Translations under genes and position numbers: made by a program
Shown here: piece by piece, positions 9,435 through 17,637 of the stretch
Position numbering within the stretch: the stretch's first letter is position 1
How the letters are laid out: each line of letters begins with the position of its first letter
The notes under the pieces: generated by a model
Seen by the model: only the letters and a program-made list of their open reading frames with translations
Databases searched by the model: none
Told to the model about the DNA's origin: nothing
Source of the DNA: Prostheceraeus crozeri
Lineage: Eukaryota; Platyhelminthes; Polycladida; Euryleptidae
Direction: 5' to 3'
Length of the DNA: 64,000 bases
NCBI GenBank assembly: GCA_907163375.1
Contig: CAJQUW010007494.1
Span: 37,739-101,738, forward strand

Positions 9435-9863
9435 TTATTCGATTCCCTTGTTCAATTCTAACATGATGTCTAGAAATGGTACTCCTTTTTGTAATTTATA
9501 CAAAACATATATACATAATTGATCACAATAAACAGTTCCTGGTGTTTGAATTTGAAACGTATTGTATGTTCCATTGCCAAGTATTTCTCTTATTTCATTT
9601 GTAGGTGGAAGTCCATAAGAGTGAAAATAGTAATTATCTCCATTTTTATTAGACATACCTGCTGACCAATGTACTCCTTTTTGATCTGACGTGTGGAGAT
9701 TTGTTACGAAATTTACAGTTGGCTTATCTTTTAGCAAACGCAATTCATCCCTCATCAATATGTGAAAATTCTTTATTCCCAATTGATTTGCGATCTCATT
9801 TAAATCGAAATTCGTAGTTGTTTGCTTCCCATATAATTTAAAGAACTCGGTCATGTTAATCAT
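9435..9863 (-). CDS. Adenain-type cysteine protease (Polinton), fossil context
   Basis: A minus-strand frame of 142 codons from the ATG at 9863. Motifs in order are HWSAGM (catalytic His region), YYFHSYGLPP (the acidic/His partner region seen as FDS/FHSYG in this family) and YCDQLCIYVLYKL (catalytic Cys region). These are the landmarks of adenovirus-type maturation proteases of the Ulp1-like clan as found in Polintons. In living relatives it processes virion proteins. It lies convergent to the integrase, with about 80 bp between them. Confidence 0.78.
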   Translation of the reverse strand: MINMTEFFKLYGKQTTTNFDLNEIANQLGIKNFHILMRDELRLLKDKPTVNFVTNLHTSDQKGVHWSAGMSNKNGDNYYFHSYGLPPTNEIREILGNGTYNTFQIQTPGTVYCDQLCIYVLYKLQKGVPFLDIMLELNKGIE

Positions 9864-10544
9864 TTTAAATGGAATAAAATCTATTTCAGAAATTTCTCAA
9901 AAGAATTGGCGTGCAGCAGCTGCTAAAATTGTGACAGCTGATAGGGGTGAGGCAAATCACAGACAATAGCGCATATTGCGGGTTGTGAAATCTCATTCAC
10001 ACCATAAGAACAAAAGAACAAATACAATCTAAACACAATGGACATATGAGAGAGAGGATAAATGAATGAGCATTTCTCTTCATTTTAATTTTCATAACAA
10101 TCATTCATGCGACATTATTTTGAATGGAAAAATACACCGACTGTCGAACCATGTCGGCACTTTTATCGACAGCCATGTCGACAAACATTCTGACACATTT
10201 TGTGGTTACAAGGCTGGTTCTGGTTCCGGTGTAAATTTCCATTAGCGTTCAAGGTCATTCTATTAAAAGCATACGGGAATTATTCTCATTGAAGACAAAC
10301 AATTGTTTCAAAGAATGCATGTCATTGTGAATACAATATTCCTGTAACAGACAGGATCGAAAGAGAGAGAGAGAGAAAGAAGTCACGCTGCTCCGTAAAA
10401 GTTTAATTGAGTTGTCCAACCAAACAATGTCATGGCATGATATACATATCATATAATACGGATCAAGAAAGACAATGAATAGACATCAGATCACTCAGTC
10501 AATTAGCCGCATCACGAGAACAATGTGTCAAGTGCGATTGTCAG
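9864..10544. other. Spacer between protease and coiled-coil genes
   Basis: No gene is supported. The stretch holds GTGAGGCAAATCACAGACAA-like text, a TGTCGA-rich piece near 10140-10190 (GTCGAACCATGTCGGCAC, then GACAGCCATGTCGACA) and a GA microsatellite near 10361-10380. It is less AT-biased than the Polinton genes, so part of it may not be Polinton sequence. Confidence 0.4.
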
Positions 10545-10794
10545 TTATGTCGATGAGTAAGAGGAGAAAGAGATCTCATCACGAACAATTCCAATTCCTT
10601 GTGCTACATTCTCAACTTTAGACCATCGCTTTCTTAATTTTTTATAATGCTCTAATCTTAATAATAATTGAGATTCCTTATCTTTCATATACCTAACTCT
10701 ATCTTTGTGCTTTTCTTTATTCATTTTTTCAATGTCCATTTCACTTGTTTTTAATTGTGACAACGAAGGATATATTCTCGAGGTTTCTTCCATT
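10545..10794 (-). CDS. Short coiled-coil protein of the Polinton
   Basis: A minus-strand frame with its first ATG at 10794. The sequence is highly charged (EKMNKEKHKDRVRYMKDKES) and predicted helical. Its second half, LEHYKKLRKRWSKVENVAQG, resembles a short motif I recall from uncharacterised Polinton-side proteins. There are no enzyme or membrane motifs. Its 5' two-thirds lie inside the right copy of the long direct repeat, and the matching piece is at 1-142. The protein may have continued further in the living element. Function unknown. Confidence 0.5.
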
Positions 10795-12018
10795 TTTGAG
10801 GTTTCCAATTTTTAATAAATATTTTGAAATTTTTGATATTTCTGGTCTATGTGAAAAGACTACGTAAATTTTTGGACTACGTGAAATTTTGAGACTACGT
10901 AAAATTTTGAAACCTTTTTTCGGTATATGAAGAAATCCCAACGAGCTTAAAACTGTTTTTTGATTCTATCCTTAAAATTATTTTTATTTATAAAACTCTT
11001 TTTCAGTGTATGAAATATTTCCTATACTTATTCTCAGCATATGAAAAAATCCCAACGAGCTTAAAACTGTTTTTTGATTTTATCCTTAAATTATTTTTAT
11101 TTATAAAACTCTCTTTTTTGGTACCTTATTTTCTTTATTTTTTGGTTGTCCTAGAATGATCATATAATCATTTTTTTCTTTTTAGTTGTCCTGAATCGGT
11201 CATATATTCAGTTTTTTGCATTTTTGGGGTACCTTATTTTTTTTGCTTGTCCTAGAACGGTCTTATATACATTACTCATATGATCAATTTTTGAATTTAA
11301 TTTCGTTTAACACCGCTAAAGCCTCTATGGTTAAAGTGACATCTATTTAACCCTCATATGCATGAAATGGGTCCCCGGGGACCCATCAGCTCTTAGAATG
11401 TCTGTATATTTTTTTCTAGTGGACGTGGAAGTCCTATATTTTGCGTATTCCTTCATTTGGCAGAATAATAGTTGGCTTATCTTTCGTATATTAGATGACA
11501 CATAAAAAATATGACAAAAAACGTCTGGGTCTCCGGGGACCCATTTCATGAACTAGACCAATCTGATGTGAAATATCACTTTTCTCTCGCATTGTTTGGA
11601 ACCATATTGCACAAGAGGTCAGCTAACGACTAATTCAGCTCGCTGCAATCATCCCATGCCTCGATCATCACGCTTAGCAAGACTAAAAGCCAATCAGATT
11701 GCTCAGCCAATCACCTTGCTGCAGCTTTCCTCATGATCAAAATTTTGAAGCAAGTTTAGTGTGAGTGCCGGTATGTCTCGACGTCCACCTAAGCGCATGT
11801 GTGCTCAACAAGCGACGCGTCTTATTTTGGAACTAGATACCGACGACGAAGACATCGACGATATTGCAAACTCTGAAGAGGAAGTTATTGATCACCCCGA
11901 TACTGAAATCGAGACTGCTTATGAGATATCGGAAGATGAACCCGCCGTCGTCACCGATGATGCTGATCAGCTATGTCTATATCATACCACTTCCATTGAT
12001 ACTGAAATTCCTGCTCCG
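10653..12018 (+). repeat. Long direct repeat, right copy
   Basis: This repeats 1-1330 in the same orientation at about 99 percent identity, with one additional short block of GACTACGT-type repeats near 10860-10900. Where the left copy leaves the piggyBac at 1330, this copy continues into the rest of the transposon at 12018. Confidence 0.95.
10820..11346. repeat. AT-rich spacer with GTCCTRGAACGGTC-type motifs, right copy
   Basis: The counterpart of 160-658, between the Polinton coiled-coil gene and the piggyBac left end. It contains GACTACGT repeats (10857-10905), the paired CCCAACGAGCTTAAAAC blocks, and three motif copies near 11145, 11187 and 11247. It is non-coding. Confidence 0.6.
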
Positions 12019-12163
12019 TCTCATCGTGAAGAAATTTCGAGCGACTACGTTGGAAAAAGCGGAAGAGTTTGGAGCAAAACTCCCCTCCTCCATCACGAAC
12101 TCGAGCTGAAAACATTTTCAGAGGAAGAAGCGGCCCTACTGTGACTACTCAAAGTAAGACTGA

Positions 12164-12626
12164 TTCATTCAGGTATTGAAGAAACTCCAAAGAAGGCTTC
12201 TGATGATCCTGATTTAATACAAAGGAAAAGTTTCGAAAATAATTATTCGAATGAGAGTAATCCGAATTTACGGAAACGTAAGCCGAAATTTAAGATTGGA
12301 GATAGAGTTAGAATATTTAAATATAAAAATAAATTTGAAAAAGGTTTTGTTGGCTATTGGACTAAAGAGATATTTGAAGTTTGTAAAATAAATCAAACTT
12401 ATCCGATTACTTATGAAATTAGAGATTTAGATAATCAGGAATCACTGGCAGATTTTATGAAAACGAATTACAAATAACCGTGCTTTAACCTTTAGGTGGC
12501 GCTTTAGCTAGCTTCGTTTGAACTTTAATTACAGTAATTGGAACCAACGTTTCGAGAATTAAATTCCCTTATTCGATTCCCCTATTCAATTCTAACATAA
12601 TATCTAGAAATGGTACTCCTTTTGGT
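12164..12626 (+). mobile_element. Polinton piece inside the piggyBac
   Basis: This 463 bp segment matches 9033-9486: the integrase C-terminal region, the spacer, and the first bases of the convergent protease gene. It differs from the local Polinton at several percent of positions, so it derives from another Polinton copy. It sits between two copies of the same ~364 bp piggyBac coding segment. The left junction shares two bases (GA) between the two parents. It is a fossil fragment without its own function. Confidence 0.9.
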
Positions 12627-12990
12627 GCTCAACAAACGACGCGTCTTATTTTGGAACTAGATACCGACGACGAAGACATCGACGATATTGCAAACTCTGA
12701 AGAGGAAGTTATTGATCACCCCGATACTGAAATCGAGACTGCTTATGAGATATCGGAAGATGAACCCGCCGTCGTCACCGATGATGCTGATCAGCTATGT
12801 CTATATCATACCACTTCCATTGATACTGAAATTCCTGCTCCGTCTCATCGTGAAGAAATTTCGAGTGACTACGTTGGAAAAAGCGGAAGAGTTTGGAGCA
12901 AAACTCCCCCTCCTCCATCACGAACTCGAGCTGAAAACATTTTCAGAGGAAGAAGCGGCTATACTGTGACTACTCAAAGTAAGACTGAAG
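12627..12990 (+). repeat. Duplicated piggyBac coding segment
   Basis: This repeats 11802-12165 at about 99 percent (around four differences), in the same orientation. The unit covers the acidic N-terminal tract of the transposase. Together with the Polinton piece it makes a structure piggyBac - Polinton scrap - piggyBac again. The second copy, not the first, continues in frame into the catalytic domain, through the longer C-run near 12905. Confidence 0.93.
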
Positions 12991-14956
12991 CATTTGACTT
13001 GTTTCTGTCAAGTGATATGCGTCGGGACATTATTCGATTTGCTAACAAGCACGGTTCTAATGATCCAAAGTGGTACAATATTGATGAGTTAGAGTTCGAT
13101 GCCTTCATGGGACTACTGATTCTCTTCGGTGTCACGAAGGGAAACCACGAGAGCGTGCGTGATGCTTGGAGTGACGGCCCGTTGGCCAGACCAGTTTTCA
13201 AGGCAACCATGTCTATAAACCGATTTGAGAGTATTCTAAGTCACATTCGATTCGATGAATCCGATACTCGTCAGTCAAGACGACAGACAGACAAGTTCGC
13301 TCCATTTCGGGATATGTGGCAAAAGTTTACACAAAATTGCAAGATTCATTTTGATCCTGGTGTCAACTTGTGCATCGACGAGCAACTTATTCCGTTTAGA
13401 GGTCGTTGCTCTTTTAGACAGTACTTGCCGTCAAAACCCGACAAATATGGGTTACACCGGTGGAGCACAGGACGGCACTCGCACAAGTGGGTTGGCATCA
13501 AAAATTACGAAAGATCTTCTGTGCAATTTGTATAATACCGGACGAAATGTCACCGCCGACAATTATTTTACTGATTTTGATCTGGCGGCTGAATTGCTTA
13601 GGAAACGGTTGACATACGTTGGAACCGTGAGAAAAAATAAGCGGGACTTGCCAGTCGAATTTCAAGCTGACAAAGATCGGCCAGTTGGATCCTCTTGTTT
13701 TGGATTTGATCAGAAAACGACGATTGTCTGGTACGTTCCTAAAAGAAACAAGAGCGTGATTTTGATGTCTACTATGCATCATGACGACAAAGTGGATGAG
13801 ACAACAGGCAAACCAGACATCATTCTGTTTTACAATCATATGAAAGGAGCAGTGGATACTGTAGACCAGCTCTGTCACTCATACAGTGTGCAGAGAAAGA
13901 CAAGACGTTGGCCGCTGGCTTACTTTTTCAACATGCTCAACCTGGTATGCATCAATGCCTTCATTGTATTCGTCAAATCTCTTCCACTCTGGAACGCTTC
14001 AAGTCTCAGTAGAAGAAAGAAATTTCTTACTGAGCTTGGAATGGATTTGGCAGGGCCCTATATGGAACATAGAAAGCAGACCTTGACAGGAGTTCAGCGC
14101 CCGATTCAACATGCAATGGCAGTGTGCGCCAACGACGAGGAACACGCTGGACCTACTGATGAAGTAGGCCTACCGACAACTTCCCTCAAATCATCCAGGA
14201 AAAGATGTCACCGATGCGCAAGAGATAGAAAGGCCTCTCGAACCTGTCATCGATGCAACAGAACTGTATGCGCTGAGCATTCGTTGAAGAGAGAAGAAAT
14301 CACCTGTACAGAGGACTGTGCGATCTAATTCATTTATTTGAACACAATAGTAGACAACGTTTCCCCTACAATAGACAAGTATTATTCTCCTTTTTCGCAA
14401 TAATAATAATTTGTTTTTACAAGTGGATGTCTTTTGAATTGTAGCATGACAGGGATGACTGATGCAATAAGATTAACTACAGAAAAAAGCCAACCTCACT
14501 AGAAATAGTCATGTATGAATGCACCTCATATGTCTTTTGAGCTCTATTCAGACATGTTTATATGTACTATCTTAGTGGTATTATTGAATTATTATGAGAA
14601 AAATGTCAGGAGTACACGTTGGTACAGTTTCATTATCAACATGGGCATTAATTACGATTTAAACGCAGATTTCTGCCAATGGGTCCCCATTTCATGCAGT
14701 AACGTCGGTAAAATATTTCATGCATATGAAGGTTAAGCACGTGTTTCATAAAATGCATGTTTTTGAGAAAATCATGTGCAATTAAACGATTAGACGGGTC
14801 ACCGAATATTAATTTGCCGCCCCGGCTCCCATCCTAGCCAATGTCTCTGCTTGCAATGTTTTGATCTTATTCATATGCTGACTCTATATGGGTGATACCG
14901 TGGCTAATCAGATCCAGCACCACTATCACAAAGCTGATCATAAAAAACGGACCACC

Positions 14957-16017
14957 TATGTCGAAAATCGATCGATTCTCATACTTTCCAACTGTGTCGC
15001 ACATTTGACATGGATTCAGTTAGTGAGCCAATAGACTTGCATCCGCTATTTTTGCCGGACATTGCATGAAGTGGTCAAAATATGGGAATCGCTCAATTTA
15101 CAAATCGTACTTTTTCAATAAGAAAACGTGTGAGCAGGATGTGAGCACAATCAGTCTACGTGTCGAACGAGCATTTTCTGGGCTTTCTTTTGATGTACAA
15201 GTAGGTATTGCATATCGAAGGGACATCCATCACTTTTATATGGATGTAATCATATAGAATTTTTCGAACGTCGTAATTGAATCAAGCAGATTATGTTGGA
15301 AACTTTTTGTTCCATCGGTCTCTGATAGAAGTGGAGCAGCCGCTCTTCCTTCATCAGGATTAGAAAGACATACAAAAAGATGCAAAATTCTAGTGGTACA
15401 AGCATCAAAGATATTTATGATACCAGGATTGTTATGCTATAGAATCATAGAAACGGAAAGGATAAATAGATTTCAAAAATCTCCTTGCTCTTCTCTTTAG
15501 CTAAGTTCTTCACCGAGACGACGTTCACTGTAATCATGTTCCATTTTCTCCGTGTTCTTCGATTCATTGAATAAAATTTAGCGGTCATCAGAAAAATTTT
15601 GAAGGAAGTTTGGAAGAGACACATATTAAACTTGTATGTTCGTTACTCGACGCAGGGATTCTAAAGATAACAACATGAGTGACAAAATGACATTTTTAGA
15701 CATATAAAGTCAGGATTCTGGGATAACTTCACGATATCGCTATTTCTTTCCTAGTCCACCGATTTCGATGTGCAATACCTATAGAAATAGCCCAGAAATT
15801 GCTCGTTCGCCACGTAGGCTGATTCAAGTTAAAAATTGCGATTTGTAAATTGAGCGATTCTCATTTTTTATAACCACTGTCCGGCAAACAATACAGCAGA
15901 TGCAAGTTTATCATCGGTCATTTGAAACCAGAGAGAGAGATCAAAATTTCTAATATGACAAGTTTATGTGTGACACGGTTGGGTTGGAAGGCATGAGAAT
16001 CGATCGAATTTCGACAT
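14957..16017. mobile_element. Foldback (long inverted repeat) element
   Basis: Two arms of about 260 bp face each other: 14957-15222 and 15768-16017 (reverse complement). Shared landmarks are TATGTCGAAA.TCGATCGATT at the tips, TTGCCGGACA, GAATCGCTCAATTTACAAAT, and CGAACGAGCA.TTTCTGGGCT toward the loop. The arms have diverged by substitutions and small gaps. The ~545 bp loop has no recognisable gene. The short open frame at 15066-15257 is just arm sequence. It could be a foldback or a long-arm MITE. I could not fix a target duplication, so the outer edges are uncertain by some tens of bases. It starts 220 bp beyond the piggyBac end. Confidence 0.8.
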
Positions 16018-17637
16018 AATTTATGATAAGGTCTTGATTTTTATGTAAGCCCTTGATTCGAGATTTTATTCGTCTCTCGCAGGACGTGCAATATTTCTCT
16101 CCGCATTAACTAAATTCGGCGCTCTTTGAAATCAATAATGCATGCCGTGTTTCTTGACTAACTGTTATTTACACCTATCTCGAACTTGAATTTGACAGCA
16201 GGCCTGCTGTAAAAACTTACATTTGACATTCGCGCATTCTGATAAAGGATCCCAAAGCATTCCGTATGATCCTCACTATAGACTATTTTTAAAAGAAAAA
16301 CTTGATGCTTTGCAGTTGATAACTGTTTATTTTCCTTCATTCCAAAACGGCAGATTGCCAAAGCAATCTTAAACAACACATTTTAATTAAATAATACATG
16401 TTTGTAACAAATCATATAGTCAATTCGGAACAAGAACACAACAAAGAAGTTATTACGAGATTTCGAGTTCACCAGTGTGCAATTGTACATAGCTGTCGTT
16501 GTGTTTGGCTGCCAGCCGACGATATGGTCGACCACCGGATATTCAAAGTTGATGGACGAATTAATGTTGGGATGGAGAATAAAAAGTGTTTATCAAATAT
16601 AATACGTTTTGATGAGCTTGATAGAAAATACTGAATACGTCTAAATCTTGTCATCACAGACAAATGTTTCCTGATACGGAAAATCAGATGCAAATACAGC
16701 TTTCAAATTCGTGTTAGGCCACGAAATTTCAGCTGTTACGTGAGGGCGATACAATTAAAACGAGAAATGCAACTTACCTTTTCTGGAAATATGCAACAAA
16801 AGATGAAGAGGTTCATAAAAAATGCTTATTTGTTCCTTTCATCAAATGGTAGCTGATTGTTGGAAAACAATGGCGCGAATGAATGTCATATGAGCATGTA
16901 AAAATCAACATCAAACCAAAGTATCAAAAAAGGATAAATGGTTGTAGATGATATCTCTTCAGTTTTCATAGGTTTACTGCTGTCCTTTGTCACTTAGCCA
17001 TTCCAAAATGACTTCTGAGCTGATGTTTATGGCAGTAATCAGGCATATCTTGGCACCACAATAGTTAAAGCATGCTGTAAAGTTACGGAGTCTCAGCAGA
17101 AGCTTTTCATTGATTCAAAATCAGCACTTTCGATGCCCGATTCATCACCAGTATCAGTATGTCGTTTTGCAGGCACATCACTCGGCAATTGAATATCAAG
17201 TTTCGACGGAATAGAGCATGTGTCCTCACAAACGGATATTGTTTCTTTGAACGAAGCTTGTTCATCTTCATATTCTTCGTTCAGTTCGTAAGAATCATCG
17301 ATATTACCGTGAGTGTGTCGACAAATTTTGTCTGGGTTGCAGCGCTGTTCATGAGTATAGAATTTTAGTATAAATGATCTTGTGTTGTCGGATGATTCAT
17401 TTTTTCTGAAAGAATAAAAAGATGAGAAGTTTTTTTACCAAGCATCTTATTGAACAATGGAATTTTGTACATATGAAATAAATGTTTGAATTTTCAAGGC
17501 ACAAAATAAGAATTAATAACTTTTTTGAAATTATCTTGGAAAGAAATAATAACGAGAAAATGTTCATTTTCAATGTATTGCCCAGACGTCTCGTTTGTCA
17601 TACAAACATCTTCATACACTTTAGAGTTGGAATACTA
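16018..17637. other. Gene-free AT-rich DNA
   Basis: I see no protein with recognisable motifs, no RNA gene and no structured repeat. Short open frames near 16398-16693 and 17159-17368 show no family features and lack codon bias. They are most likely chance. Confidence 0.5.

Larger units (their letters stand above)
2004..10808. mobile_element. Polinton/Maverick-type (adintovirus-like) element, broken fossil
   Basis: A block of AT-rich genes typical of Polintons. Minus-strand genes lie on the left (polymerase-type start and three unknowns). Plus-strand virion-type genes fill the centre: fibre-like, small hydrophobic, capsid-like, phospholipase-domain and integrase. On the right are a minus-strand adenain-type protease and a coiled-coil gene. 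A packaging ATPase and the body of DNA polymerase B are not visible, and no terminal inverted repeat could be recognised, so it is incomplete. Several reading frames are interrupted. The flanking direct repeat is about 99 percent identical between copies, so the arrangement is young even though the element is dead. Confidence 0.88.
11761..14328 (+). pseudogene. piggyBac transposase, disrupted
   Basis: The N-terminus (ATG near 11773) has a basic start and acidic tract. The catalytic domain is clear from about 12980. The three aspartates expected of piggyBac lie in CIDEQLIPFRGR (near 13377), TADNYFTD (13558) and HMKGAVDTVDQLC (near 13855). A cysteine-rich C-terminal zinc domain (CHRCARDRKASRTCHRCNRTVC) ends at 14328. 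The first two aspartates are about 60 codons apart, not about 78 as in reference piggyBac, and the frame changes near 13450, which points to an internal deletion. The first N-terminal copy also loses frame in a C-run near 12085. It cannot be a functional protein as it stands. Confidence 0.92.
11351..14732 (+). mobile_element. piggyBac transposon with both ends, broken
   Basis: The element is flanked by TTAA at 11347-11350 and 14733-14736. The left end reads CCCTCATATGCATGAAAT. The right end, on the other strand, reads CCTTCATATGCATGAAAT, so 17 of 18 positions match. Further in, both ends carry an ATGGGGACCCATT/GGGTCCCC motif (11367-11384 and about 14680-14698), a subterminal inverted repeat. 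The total of 3382 bp includes an 825 bp disturbance: a Polinton piece (12164-12626) and a duplicated transposase segment. Its reading frame has several interruptions, so it is non-autonomous now, but the cleavable ends look whole. Confidence 0.93.
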
